NCBI RefSeq assembly: GCF_001641085.1
Contig: NZ_LXIE01000023.1
Span: 186,001 to 250,000, forward strand
From: Aequorivita soesokkakensis
Lineage (GTDB): Bacteria; Bacteroidota; Bacteroidia; Flavobacteriales; Flavobacteriaceae
Reading direction: 5' to 3'
Length of the DNA: 64,000 nt
Shown here piece after piece: positions 37,460-45,373 of this stretch (position 1 is its first letter; the number at the start of each line of letters is the position of its first letter). A program made the translations under genes and the position numbers. Below the pieces are notes generated by a model. The model saw only the letters and a list, made by a program, of their open reading frames with translations, ran no database searches and was not told the DNA's origin.

Positions 37460-38559
37460 TATTCGTCTTCTTGTTTGGGTTCCAAAACCTCGTTTAATTG
37501 TATTCCCATACGTTTTGCACGACGTTCCCAGTTCTTTCTGGCTTGTAGTTGCATATCTTCAATGCTGTCGCTTTCGTCCATAATTTCAAGTCCCAAAAGG
37601 GTTTCAATAATATCTTCCATTGTTACAACGCCTATGGTGTTTCCAAAATCATCAACCACCGAAGCAATGTGCACACGCTGTTTTATAAAGGTTTCAAAAA
37701 GTTCCGGAATCGGTTTTTCTGCAGAAACAACAAAAATTTCCCGCTTCAAATCGCTTAACAGTTTATCGCCACGGTCTTCCACAATTTCTTCCAAAATATC
37801 ATCCCGCAGTACAAACCCAGTAATATTGTGGCTTTTCCCCTTATAAACGGGAATTCTTGAAAACCGCAAGCTTTTGTGGCTTTGATGAAAATTTTCCAAA
37901 TTCATGGTTTCGTCTTCCAGCGTAACCACCGTAAAGGGCGTCATCACATCTTTTGCCTGCACGCTTTTAAAAACCAAAAGATTTTTTATTACTGTTGTTT
38001 CGCTTTCTTCAAAAACGCCTTCTTCTTCCGCAGCATCCGTGATGGCGATAAATTCCTCGCGGCTCATGGTGCTTACGTGTGCAGATTTTCCAACCATTCG
38101 TGTAATTAACATTAACAGCCATAAAATCCCAGTATATTTTAAGGGGAATATTATAAAGTTCAAAAACATCGCAGTAAATGACCCTAACTTTTTCCAGTAA
38201 GTAGCGCCAATGGTTTTTGGGATTATTTCTGAAACTACTAAAATAAGCATCGTCATTATCGCCGAAACAATTCCAACGATGTTCATTCCAAAAAGTTCTA
38301 ATTTATAGGGTAGTTTTTCCGCTTCAACCCCCACAAGTATTGCTCCTACAGTATGTGCAATCGTGTTAAGGGTCAAGATTGCAATCAGTGGTTTGTCTAT
38401 GTCTTTTTTAAAATTCGTCAAAGTTTTTGCGTAGGCTTTCCCTTCTTGAGCCTTCATACGCAAATAAGTGGGGGTAAAACTCAGCAAAGCGGCTTCCAAA
38501 ATGGAGCATAAAAACGAAAAGAAAATGGAAAGCACCGCATAAACAATCAGTAAGGTCAT
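37459..38559 (-). CDS. CNNM/CorC-like transmembrane CBS-domain protein
   Basis: A 366-residue inner-membrane protein. The DUF21/CNNM transmembrane domain (about 1-170, four helices, beginning SIFFSFLCSILEAALLSFTPTYL) is followed by a tandem CBS pair (about 195-330, VKDVMTPFT ... DILEEIVEDRGD ... FGNTIGVVTMEDIIETLLG). Family members move or sense Mg2+ (CorC/YhdP/MpfA); older databases call them hemolysins. A C-terminal charged tail follows. The window's other Mg2+ protein, MgtE, is unlinked at 2.9 kb. Confidence 0.87.
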   Translation of the reverse strand: MTLLIVYAVLSIFFSFLCSILEAALLSFTPTYLRMKAQEGKAYAKTLTNFKKDIDKPLIAILTLNTIAHTVGAILVGVEAEKLPYKLELFGMNIVGIVSAIMTMLILVVSEIIPKTIGATYWKKLGSFTAMFLNFIIFPLKYTGILWLLMLITRMVGKSAHVSTMSREEFIAITDAAEEEGVFEESETTVIKNLLVFKSVQAKDVMTPFTVVTLEDETMNLENFHQSHKSLRFSRIPVYKGKSHNITGFVLRDDILEEIVEDRGDKLLSDLKREIFVVSAEKPIPELFETFIKQRVHIASVVDDFGNTIGVVTMEDIIETLLGLEIMDESDSIEDMQLQARKNWERRAKRMGIQLNEVLEPKQEDE

Positions 38560-38635
38560 AGTGATAAAATAATTTTCCTCTAAAATAAAGATTTACAAAT
38601 TGGTAAAGTCGAAACACTTTGTTAATTGCATAAAA

Positions 38636-38661
38636 AAAACCGCCACAGTGGGCGGTTTTTT
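38636..38661 (-). terminator. Intrinsic terminator of gene 38668-39138
   Basis: AACCGCC and GGCGGTT (38638-38657) form a short GC-rich hairpin with A/T runs on both sides; on the minus strand it comes directly after the stop at 38668. Confidence 0.8.
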
Positions 38662-38667
38662 ATATTA

Positions 38668-39138
38668 CTACGAGGCTTTTAAAAGTGGCCGTAGTGTACT
38701 TTCCCAACGTTTCGCATCCTGAAGACACACAAATGCATCTTTGGAAAGCTCGTTTTCATCGTGCTCATTGTAAAAAGATATCTCGCGTCTGCCAGCTTTT
38801 TCCACAATTTCCAAACCAACCCAATCCAGGGTTTTATCGGTTTGTTTGATGCTTTTTGCGCGACAATCCTTCACATCTTCCATATTTACAATTTTAAAAT
38901 CTGCGGAAGGATTTGTTTTCGAAGTATAAACCAATTTTTTTGAAACCTCATCCACGCCAATCACACAATTGCCAATAACATCAATGTTTTTTAACTGAAT
39001 ACCATTGGTCTGTGAAAGCTGTTTTACAGATTTCTTCACTTTGTTGTCCTTGCCAGATGAGGCTATAATTAAATAAGCCACTGGCGCCAACATTACTAAC
39101 GTAATAATAATTCCCACAAGGGTTGCACTGAATTCCAT
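38668..39138 (-). CDS. Membrane-anchored protein of unknown function
   Basis: A 156-residue protein with one N-terminal transmembrane helix (about 8-27, VGIIITLVMLAPVAYLIIASS) and a soluble remainder (VKKSVKQLSQTNG...VKDCRAKSI...ISFYNEHDEN), likely cytoplasmic and beta-rich. Two conserved-looking features are DVIGNCVIGVDEVSKKLVY and the C-terminal QDAKRWESTLRPLL. Similar short proteins are common hypothetical proteins in flavobacteria. I do not recognise a domain and give no function. It is followed by its own terminator and is monocistronic. Confidence 0.7.
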   Translation of the reverse strand: MEFSATLVGIIITLVMLAPVAYLIIASSGKDNKVKKSVKQLSQTNGIQLKNIDVIGNCVIGVDEVSKKLVYTSKTNPSADFKIVNMEDVKDCRAKSIKQTDKTLDWVGLEIVEKAGRREISFYNEHDENELSKDAFVCLQDAKRWESTLRPLLKAS

Positions 39139-39222
39139 AATGAATAATTTTTAAGATGAATAATTTTGAATAGATAAGCGTTTGAAAATCAATTCAAACA
39201 CAGCCAAAAAATCATCAAAAAA

Positions 39223-39579
39223 TCACCAAAAAAAGTGGAAGGGAAACAAATGCCGGAAGATGAGCTCCCGTTTGTCTTTTACAGAATAAGAAGAATTAAA
39301 TAAAGAAGAAACATTGGCAAACGAAAAATCTTGATTGGAATAAAAAGTTCCAAACAATCCGAGCCCCAAATATTCATTCTGCGAAACCGTTTGTGAAGCC
39401 TCGCCAATAGAGATTTCATTAAAAACAAAAGGCTTGCCGTGATCGTTGTGTTGTAAAGCCGAAATTTTGGTGGTTTTGTTCTTAACTACCGTTTCTCCAG
39501 CAAAAGCCAAATTCCCGAAAACCAACAAAATGGCAATCGAGACCAGCAACCTACCTATATGTTTTTCAACATGTTTCAC
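39223..39579 (-). CDS. Small exported protein of unknown function
   Basis: A 118-residue protein. A signal peptide (RLLVSIAILLVFGNLAFAG, cleavage near residue 28) is followed by a short mature part with no recognisable domain and an unusual aromatic, basic end (FRHLFPFHFFW). The start is GTG, 4 nt from a TACATTTG -7 box, suggesting a leaderless or nearly leaderless transcript; a TTG at residue 11 would lose the basic N-region. It lies just downstream of hemB on the same strand and could be its last operon gene or be independently transcribed. Confidence 0.55.
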   Translation of the reverse strand: MKHVEKHIGRLLVSIAILLVFGNLAFAGETVVKNKTTKISALQHNDHGKPFVFNEISIGEASQTVSQNEYLGLGLFGTFYSNQDFSFANVSSLFNSSYSVKDKRELIFRHLFPFHFFW

Positions 39580-39583
39580 GCCG

Positions 39584-39591
39584 CAAATGTA
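39584..39591 (-). promoter_or_regulatory. -7 promoter box before the 118-residue gene
   Basis: TACATTTG on the minus strand fits TAnnTTTG exactly and ends 4 nt before the GTG start. It lies in the 45-nt gap after hemB. A -33 element is not evident. Confidence 0.45.
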
Positions 39592-39624
39592 TGTGAAAAA
39601 TGAATTCGGAAAGATAAAATTTTG

Positions 39625-40614
39625 CTAATTAATCAGTTTTACAACATCCTTCGCAAAATAACTCGCAATCAAGGAAGCTCCGGCGCGTTTTATGGCTGTA
39701 ATTTGTTCTAGCATCACCGCATCGTGATCCAACCAACCTTTCTCGGCCGCCGCTTTTAGCATTGCATATTCACCGCTCACTTGATATACAGCCACGGGAA
39801 CATTCACGGCATCTTTAATTTCGCGAACAATATCCAAATAACAAAGTCCGGGTTTTACCATCACAATATCAGCGCCCTCGTCAATATCCATCAAGGTTTC
39901 GCGAATGGCTTCCTCGCGGTTTCCGTAATCCATTTGATAGGTTTTTTTATCCTTAGGAATATCTTTTGAATCCACTGGCGCAGAATCCAAGGCATCGCGG
40001 AATGGTCCGTAAAATGCCGAGGCATATTTTGCACTGTATGCAATAATACCCGTATCGCAGAACCCTTCGTCTTCCAACAGTGTTCTGATTTCAAAAATCC
40101 GGCCGTCCATCATATCGCTAGGCGCAACAACATCTGCTCCAGCAATGGCGTGGCTTAACGACATTTCTGCCAAAACAGCATTTGTATCGTCATTTAAAAT
40201 TTTTCCTTCGGAAATTATTCCGTCGTGGCCATAAACTGAAAAAGGATCCAAGGCAACATCAGTCATTACAATCATTTCCGGAACCGCGTTTTTTACGGTT
40301 TTAATGGCGCGCTGCATCAATCCGTCAGCATTCAATGCTTCTTTTCCGCTGTTATCTTTCAATTTGTCATCCACTTTTACGAAAAGTAAAACAGATTTCA
40401 AACCGAGTTTCCAAAGCTCCTTCACTTCTTTTTGAAGATTATCTAAACTCAACCTGTAATAGTTCGGCATCGAGGCAATTTCCTCCTTCACGCCCTTTCC
40501 TTCCACCACAAAAAGTGGCACGATAAAATCATTGGGGCTTATAATGGTTTCACGGACCAGGCTTCGCATACTTTCGTTGGTTCGCAATCTTCGGTTTCTT
40601 CTTAATGGGTACAT
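39625..40614 (-). CDS. hemB: Porphobilinogen synthase (delta-aminolevulinic acid dehydratase)
   Basis: A 329-residue enzyme condensing two 5-aminolevulinates to porphobilinogen. The N-terminal arm (PLRRNRRLRTNESMRSLVRE), the Schiff-base lysines in YSAKYASAFYGPFRDA and MVKPGLCYLD, and the region DVALDPFSVYGHDG are all visible. The usual zinc cysteine cluster is missing: the loop reads ALDPFSVYGHDG, so this is a Mg2+-dependent HemB type. Last haem gene in the minus-strand run. Confidence 0.97.
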   Translation of the reverse strand: MYPLRRNRRLRTNESMRSLVRETIISPNDFIVPLFVVEGKGVKEEIASMPNYYRLSLDNLQKEVKELWKLGLKSVLLFVKVDDKLKDNSGKEALNADGLMQRAIKTVKNAVPEMIVMTDVALDPFSVYGHDGIISEGKILNDDTNAVLAEMSLSHAIAGADVVAPSDMMDGRIFEIRTLLEDEGFCDTGIIAYSAKYASAFYGPFRDALDSAPVDSKDIPKDKKTYQMDYGNREEAIRETLMDIDEGADIVMVKPGLCYLDIVREIKDAVNVPVAVYQVSGEYAMLKAAAEKGWLDHDAVMLEQITAIKRAGASLIASYFAKDVVKLIN

Positions 40615-40636
40615 AGCTATTTTTGATTTGTGATTT

Positions 40637-40681
40637 ACGATTTTAGATTTACGATTATTTCATTCATAAATCTAAAATCGT
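40637..40681. repeat. 15-bp perfect inverted repeat between hemB and hemF
   Basis: ACGATTTTAGATTTA (40637-40651) is exactly complementary to 40667-40681 with a 15-nt loop. The AATCTAAAATCGT in its right arm also occurs at 6650-6662, so it is a dispersed family member. It may form an RNA hairpin between hemF and hemB in the operon. Confidence 0.8.
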
Positions 40682-40691
40682 ACATCTAAAA

Positions 40692-41597
40692 TTAATTAAT
40701 CCAATCTTTCGGCTTTCTTAAAACTTCAACAAGCTTTTCTTCCTCACTTCCCTTCTCGGGATGAAAATCATAGCGCCACTGAACGTGGGGCGGCAAACTC
40801 ATCAAAATGCTTTCAATTCGGCCATTTGTTTTTAGGCCGAAGAGCGTTCCTTTATCGTGAACCAAATTGAATTCCACATAACGGCCACGGCGTATTTCCT
40901 GCCAAGTTTTGTTTTCTTCGGTATAGGGAATATCTTTTCTTTTTTGAACAATGGGAAGATAGCAATCCAAAAAGCTATTGCCAACTTCTGTCACGAAATT
41001 GTACCAATCCTGCATCGCCATTTCATCAGTCTTCTTCAAATAATCGAAAAACAAACCACCAATTCCTCGTGCTTCTTCGCGATGGGCGTTCCAAAAATAT
41101 TCGTCACAACGTTTTTTATAAGTTTCATAAAAATCCGGATTATGTCCATCGCAAGCAGTTTTGCATACTTGATGAAAGTGTTTGGCATCTTCTTCAAACA
41201 AATAGTAGGGCGTTAAATCTTGTCCGCCGCCAAACCAACTGTCCACGATTTTACCTTCGGAATCGTACATTTCAAAATAGCGCCAATTGGCATGAACCGT
41301 TGGCACCATCGGACTTTTTGGATGAAGCACCAAACTTAATCCGCAAGCAAAAAAGTCAGCATCTTTTACGCCGAAATATTGCTGCATACTATCTGGCAAT
41401 TTCCCAAAAACCTCACTGATGTTTACGCCGCCTTTTTCGAAAACTGCTCCGTTTTCAATTACGCGGGTTCTTCCTCCGCCGCCTTCAGCGCGAGTCCATT
41501 TATCTTCTTTGAATTTAGCTGAACCATCAATTTCTTCTAATGCGGAAGTGATTTCGTTCTGTAAATTCTTTATATATGCTACAAATTTTTCTTTCAT
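40692..41597 (-). CDS. hemF: Oxygen-dependent coproporphyrinogen III oxidase
   Basis: A 301-residue enzyme that oxidatively decarboxylates coproporphyrinogen III to protoporphyrinogen IX with O2. Visible are the conserved VHANWRYFEM (about 100-109), WFGGGQDLTPYY (about 119-130) and the C-terminal LPPHVQWRYD. Its presence, rather than only the anaerobic HemN, suggests aerobic haem synthesis. The start ATG overlaps the EI24 stop by 4 nt. Confidence 0.97.
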   Translation of the reverse strand: MKEKFVAYIKNLQNEITSALEEIDGSAKFKEDKWTRAEGGGGRTRVIENGAVFEKGGVNISEVFGKLPDSMQQYFGVKDADFFACGLSLVLHPKSPMVPTVHANWRYFEMYDSEGKIVDSWFGGGQDLTPYYLFEEDAKHFHQVCKTACDGHNPDFYETYKKRCDEYFWNAHREEARGIGGLFFDYLKKTDEMAMQDWYNFVTEVGNSFLDCYLPIVQKRKDIPYTEENKTWQEIRRGRYVEFNLVHDKGTLFGLKTNGRIESILMSLPPHVQWRYDFHPEKGSEEEKLVEVLRKPKDWIN

Positions 41598-42352
41598 TGT
41601 AATTTTTTCTGAAGTGATTTTGCGTTTTCCAAAACCCTTAAAGTTTCAGTACTCGCAGCAGTTACCGAAAGCGGCAAAACCAATATTATTCCAACAATGG
41701 GAATTAAAAGCATCAGCATAAAAACTATTCCGTTGCCAATAGCCAAACCTCGATTTCTTCTAACAAATTGAATGCTTTCTGAATATTTATAATGCCGTTC
41801 CAAGGTGTAATCCATATTTCCGAAACCTGCGTAATAGCTCTGCACCAAAAACAAAAATACTGAAGAAATTATTCCAACAACTGGAATAAAACCAATCAAA
41901 ATAATGGGGATGGTTAGCAATAGCTCCATCAATAAATTTCGAACGTTTATTCGAATGCCGCGCCAAAGTTGTTCAACATTTGAAGTGTTTCTGTGGGAAT
42001 GATTTTCGCAAAAAAGGTGCTTTTCAATTTTTTCTGAAACGGGACTCATAAAAGGCGCACTCAAGGCCATTACAATATGCCGATAGAGAATAATTCCCAA
42101 TGCAATAATAATTAGTGCTCCAATAAAATCGCTGATGGTTCTAAAAGTTTCTGCGCCCCATTCCCAAAACCAGATCTTTGAAATGAAGGAGCCAAGGTTA
42201 TCACTCAGTCCCCAAGCGGAAAAACCAATCGTAACTGCAGTAAAAAAACTAATTGCCATTGGCACACCAAAATACTTCCAAAGCCCAAGTTGGCCAATGA
42301 GCTTGAAAGTTCCTGCGTATGCTTTTATGCCTTTTAGAATGTTTTTAATCAT
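41594..42352 (-). CDS. EI24-domain membrane protein
   Basis: A 252-residue protein with about five hydrophobic segments, matching the EI24/CysZ-like family (GIKAYAGTFKLIGQLGLWKYFGVPM at the start, FMSPVSEKIEKHLF in the middle, LPLSVTAASTETLRVLENA at the end). E. coli CysZ imports sulfate, and eukaryotic EI24 is a stress protein, so no substrate can be assigned here. It is inserted between hemE-side and hemF genes and coupled to hemF by a 4-nt overlap. Confidence 0.8.
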   Translation of the reverse strand: MIKNILKGIKAYAGTFKLIGQLGLWKYFGVPMAISFFTAVTIGFSAWGLSDNLGSFISKIWFWEWGAETFRTISDFIGALIIIALGIILYRHIVMALSAPFMSPVSEKIEKHLFCENHSHRNTSNVEQLWRGIRINVRNLLMELLLTIPIILIGFIPVVGIISSVFLFLVQSYYAGFGNMDYTLERHYKYSESIQFVRRNRGLAIGNGIVFMLMLLIPIVGIILVLPLSVTAASTETLRVLENAKSLQKKLQ

Positions 42353-42369
42353 TGCCGTTAAATGTCTGG

Positions 42370-42414
42370 TCGAGCGCGGTCGAGACCTAATTTGAAGTTC
42401 TCGACTGCGCTCGA
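42370..42414. repeat. Inverted repeat of the TCGAGCGCAGTCGA family
   Basis: TCGAGCGCGGTCGAGA (42370-42385) and TCTCGACTGCGCTCGA (42399-42414) are complementary except one position. It lies in the 70-nt gap between the EI24 and DUF6973 genes. The same family occurs at 7713-7762 and in hemD. Confidence 0.8.
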
Positions 42415-42422
42415 ACGGACAA

Positions 42423-42905
42423 TTATTCTATATAAACTAATTTAGTTTTAAAATTTTCAACTTCTTCAACAGTTTCAATTTTAACCGCTTCCGAAGCTTT
42501 TTGTTTCAAAAACGAAATGGTTTCCACTTCATTTTTATATTTTATTTCTTCAAAAAAAACAATGCCCATTTGGTTGTTGTGCAGATCCATCGCTTCTTCC
42601 AAAGCTTCGTTTGGCGAAAACTTTTCGTGCCAATCGGTGAATTTTTTTGCCCACAAAATTGCTTTTTCCTCGTTTCTCTTCCAAATTAGGCATTTCCGAA
42701 TTATCAAAATAACCCATAACGCATGCCTAAATGCGTTCGCCGGATTGCTTAAATGGTGCTTGCTTCCAAATTCCCGTTGCGCAATATCCATACATTCTTT
42801 TGTGGCAAGAACGGTAGGAAGAACATACATCGGATTTTTTAAAAACATCCAAAACAACCCGAAAAGTTGCTTAAAATCAAGTTTCTTTAAAATCTGCCAA
42901 AGCAT
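42423..42905 (-). CDS. DUF6973-type protein of unknown function
   Basis: A 160-residue soluble-looking protein. REFGSKHHLSNPANAFRHALWV (His, Asn and His spaced as possible metal or phosphate ligands) is the recognisable core of a domain annotated as DUF6973. The rest is helical and charged. No function is established. The gene abuts hemE with no gap (ATG 42905, hemE stop 42906), so it is transcribed with it. Confidence 0.65.
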   Translation of the reverse strand: MLWQILKKLDFKQLFGLFWMFLKNPMYVLPTVLATKECMDIAQREFGSKHHLSNPANAFRHALWVILIIRKCLIWKRNEEKAILWAKKFTDWHEKFSPNEALEEAMDLHNNQMGIVFFEEIKYKNEVETISFLKQKASEAVKIETVEEVENFKTKLVYIE

Positions 42906-43934
42906 CTATTCTTGTTTGTATTCCTTCACCGCTTCAATAAAAGCGCTCGCATTCTCCAATGGAATGTTTGGTAAAATTCCGTGGCCCAAATTCACGATAT
43001 AGCGGTCTTTTCCGAACTCATCAATCATCTTTTTCACCATTTTCTTTATTTCAGAAGGCGGACTAAAAAGTCGCGTTGGGTCAAAATTTCCTTGCAAGGT
43101 GATTTTTCCTCCAGTCAAATAACGAGCATTTTTTGGTGAACAAGTCCAATCCACACCCAAAGCCGAAGCACCACTTTTTGCCATCGTGTCCAAAGCGAAC
43201 CAGCATCCTTTCCCGAAAGCAATTACAGGCGTTTCATCTTTAAGGGCATCAATAATTTGCTGCATATATTGCCAACTGAATTCTTGATAATCCGTAGGCG
43301 AAAGCATCCCGCCCCAACTGTCAAAAACCTGCACGGCGTTTACGCCAGCCTTTACTTTTTCCTTTAAATAAAGAATTGTTGTGTCTGTTATTTTCTGAAG
43401 CAATTCATGCGCAACAACAGGTTGTGTGAAACAAAATTCCTTTGCAATATCGAAATTTTTCGAGCCCTGACCTTGAACACAATAACACAAAATAGTCCAA
43501 GGACTACCCGCAAAACCAATCAACGGAATTTCGTCGTTGAGTTTTTCTTTCGTCATTTTTATAGCGTCCATTACGTAACCGAGGGTTTCGTGAATATCCG
43601 GAACTATTACGCGCTCCAAATCTTTTGCCGAACGGATTGGGTCTGGTAACCACGGGCCAATGCCAGGTTTCATCTCTACGTGAATGTTCATTGCCTGTGG
43701 AATTACCAAAATATCGCTGAATAAAATAGCAGCGTCCATTCCATATCTTCTAATGGGTTGAACGGTTATTTCACTGGCAAGTTCTGGTGTTTGGCACCGC
43801 GTGAAAAAGTCGTATTTCTGTTTTATTTCCTGAAATTCGGGCAAATATCTTCCTGCTTGGCGCATCATCCAAACGGGCGGGCGTTCTACTGTCTCGCCGC
43901 GGAGGGCTTTTAGGAATAAATCGTTCTTTATCAT
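42906..43934 (-). CDS. hemE: Uroporphyrinogen decarboxylase
   Basis: A 342-residue enzyme removing four carboxyls from uroporphyrinogen III to give coproporphyrinogen III. The N-terminal signature [16 protein letters not shown] (about 19-34) contributes substrate-binding Arg, and the second signature GFAGSPWTI is at about 148-156. The rest of the TIM barrel is of normal length. A 35-nt near-perfect palindrome separates it from hemD. Confidence 0.98.
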   Translation of the reverse strand: MIKNDLFLKALRGETVERPPVWMMRQAGRYLPEFQEIKQKYDFFTRCQTPELASEITVQPIRRYGMDAAILFSDILVIPQAMNIHVEMKPGIGPWLPDPIRSAKDLERVIVPDIHETLGYVMDAIKMTKEKLNDEIPLIGFAGSPWTILCYCVQGQGSKNFDIAKEFCFTQPVVAHELLQKITDTTILYLKEKVKAGVNAVQVFDSWGGMLSPTDYQEFSWQYMQQIIDALKDETPVIAFGKGCWFALDTMAKSGASALGVDWTCSPKNARYLTGGKITLQGNFDPTRLFSPPSEIKKMVKKMIDEFGKDRYIVNLGHGILPNIPLENASAFIEAVKEYKQE

Positions 43935-43945
43935 AAGTTTTAGTT

Positions 43946-43980
43946 TAAACCTAACAGGTTTTTAAAACCTGTTAGGTTTA
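43946..43980. repeat. 35-nt palindrome between hemD and hemE
   Basis: TAAACCTAACAGGTTT (43946-43961) and its exact complement (43965-43980) are separated by 3 nt. The AACCTGTTAGGTT-type hairpin is common in Bacteroidota genomes. It falls in the 52-nt gap inside the haem operon, where an RNA hairpin could attenuate or stabilise the message. Confidence 0.85.
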
Positions 43981-43986
43981 TAATTT

Positions 43987-44664
43987 TTATATTTTTAATG
44001 TTTTCACCGTTTTTGCAATTACGCTTTCTACGGTTGTGGCGTTTGAGACAACCACATTTTCTGTATATCTTTTTGCTTCGGAAGCAGTTGTTGTGCCAAT
44101 GCAAACAAATATTGCTTTGTTATCAGTGAGATTGCTTCGTTCCTCGCAATAACTTCGCACCCCGCTTGGGCTAAAAAATAGAACCGCATCAAACTGTCTT
44201 TCAAATTTTGTTGGGTTCAGAGTTGTTTTGTAAACTTCTATTTCTTTAAAAGTGATATTATTTTCTTTCAATCTTGAAGGAATTTCATCACTTCGAATGT
44301 TTCCGCAGAAAAAGTGAAAAGAATCGTTTTTGTGGTTTTTCACTAAATAATCTGCCAATTTCGAAGCGTATTCAGTCATTTTAATCACTTTTATGCCGTT
44401 TTCTTCCAAAAGTGCTTTTGTCTTTTCGCCTACACAGAAACAATTGCCAAAGACCCTTCGACTGCGCTCAGGGTGACATTCGTTTTTAAACAAAGCATTT
44501 ACGGCATTTTGGCTTGTGAAAATTGCGTTTTCAATTATTGACGGAACTTTAAAAGACACAAAATCAATATTTATGGCATTGTATTCAACCAGCGAAACGC
44601 CCGCATTTTGCAGTAATTCTTTTTGCTTTTCCGTTAATTTTTTAGTTGATAAAACCGTGGGCAT
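43987..44664 (-). CDS. hemD: Uroporphyrinogen III synthase with two embedded DNA repeats
   Basis: A 225-residue HemD that closes hydroxymethylbilane to uroporphyrinogen III. The two-lobed fold is recognisable from the N-terminal STKKLTEKQKELL and the C-terminal FFSPSGVRS...CIGTTTASEAKRY, which is how this weakly conserved family is identified. Two stretches are DNA repeats read in frame: ECHPERSRRVFGN (DNA 44453-44480) and YCEERSNL (DNA about 44127-44152). They replace variable loops and leave the frame intact. The start ATG overlaps the trkA stop by 23 nt. Confidence 0.87.
   Translation of the reverse strand: MPTVLSTKKLTEKQKELLQNAGVSLVEYNAINIDFVSFKVPSIIENAIFTSQNAVNALFKNECHPERSRRVFGNCFCVGEKTKALLEENGIKVIKMTEYASKLADYLVKNHKNDSFHFFCGNIRSDEIPSRLKENNITFKEIEVYKTTLNPTKFERQFDAVLFFSPSGVRSYCEERSNLTDNKAIFVCIGTTTASEAKRYTENVVVSNATTVESVIAKTVKTLKI
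44127..44152. repeat. Interspersed repeat GAGATTGCTTCGTTCCTCGCAAT inside hemD
   Basis: The sequence (plus strand, TGAGATTGCTTCG then TTCCTCGCAATAAC) is the dispersed Bacteroidota repeat usually seen as GTCATTGCGAGGAACGAAGC in intergenic DNA. Here it lies in coding sequence and is translated on the minus strand as CEERSNL near residues 172-178. Confidence 0.7.
44453..44480. repeat. Interspersed GAGCGCAGTCGA-family repeat inside hemD
   Basis: CCCTTCGACTGCGCTCAGGG plus flanking TGACATT, read on the minus strand as HPERSRR, is the common Flavobacteriaceae palindromic repeat, with the same core as 7713-7762 and 42370-42414. It is translated in frame inside the N-terminal half of HemD. Confidence 0.85.
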
Positions 44665-45346
44665 GGTTTTTTAAATATTTTTTAATGTCAGCATCTTTTC
44701 CGAAAACAGCTAAAATATCGCCGCTTTGAAAAACCATATCCGGTTTTGGCAAACCAACAACTTCGCGCTTTTCAATGGCTCTTCCCAGTAAATTGGTGTG
44801 TTGTTTTTTTCTAATAATGGTAATAATGTTCAAATTGAAATTCTTCCGAAAATCTGATTGTTGAAGGGTTTGACCAACCAAAGATTGGCTTACTTCAACT
44901 TCTGAAACCAAATATTCATCATCAATTTCAAAGTTGTCTATGCTTCCTTTTAGATTGATTTTTTTGGTAAAACGCTCTGCATATTCCTGTTCGGGGTGAA
45001 TTATTTGGTCCACGCCCATCGCTTCCAAAATAGTGTCTTCCAAAGCTGAAGCAGAACGCGAAATAATTTTTGCTTTGGTCAATTTTTTAACAATCGCAGT
45101 ACTCATTATTCCTGCGCCATTTCGCTGCCCAATGGCAATGATGGCCAAGTCTGCATTATTTAAAGGCAGTGAGTTGTAAGCATTTTCATTGGTTGCATCA
45201 ATAGCAACCGCGTGAGCGACTTTATTCTTTATTTGCTCAATTTTTTCGAGATCTTGATCTGCAACAATCACTTCGTTTCCGGTGTTTGAAAGATGGATGG
45301 CCAGCGACATTCCAAAATTTCCAAGTCCTATAACTACTATCTTCAT
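44642..45346 (-). CDS. trkA: Potassium uptake protein, TrkA/KtrA family
   Basis: A 234-residue cytoplasmic gating ring protein. The RCK_N domain begins with the NAD/ATP-binding GLGNFGMSLA and EVIVADQD (acidic residue of the second strand), and the RCK_C domain is at about 140-225. KtrA/TrkA proteins gate a TrkH/KtrB channel, here the next gene upstream. The 3' end overlaps hemD by 23 nt, an unusually long coding overlap. The pair is embedded in the haem operon. Confidence 0.92.
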   Translation of the reverse strand: MKIVVIGLGNFGMSLAIHLSNTGNEVIVADQDLEKIEQIKNKVAHAVAIDATNENAYNSLPLNNADLAIIAIGQRNGAGIMSTAIVKKLTKAKIISRSASALEDTILEAMGVDQIIHPEQEYAERFTKKINLKGSIDNFEIDDEYLVSEVEVSQSLVGQTLQQSDFRKNFNLNIITIIRKKQHTNLLGRAIEKREVVGLPKPDMVFQSGDILAVFGKDADIKKYLKNHAHGFIN

Positions 45347-45373
45347 AAGCTTCTTTTTTTAAGTTCCGCTTTC

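Noticed and set aside
43987-44664. hemD as a pseudogene because of its repeats
   Set aside because: The frame is intact, start and stop are in normal places and both lobes of the fold remain recognisable.
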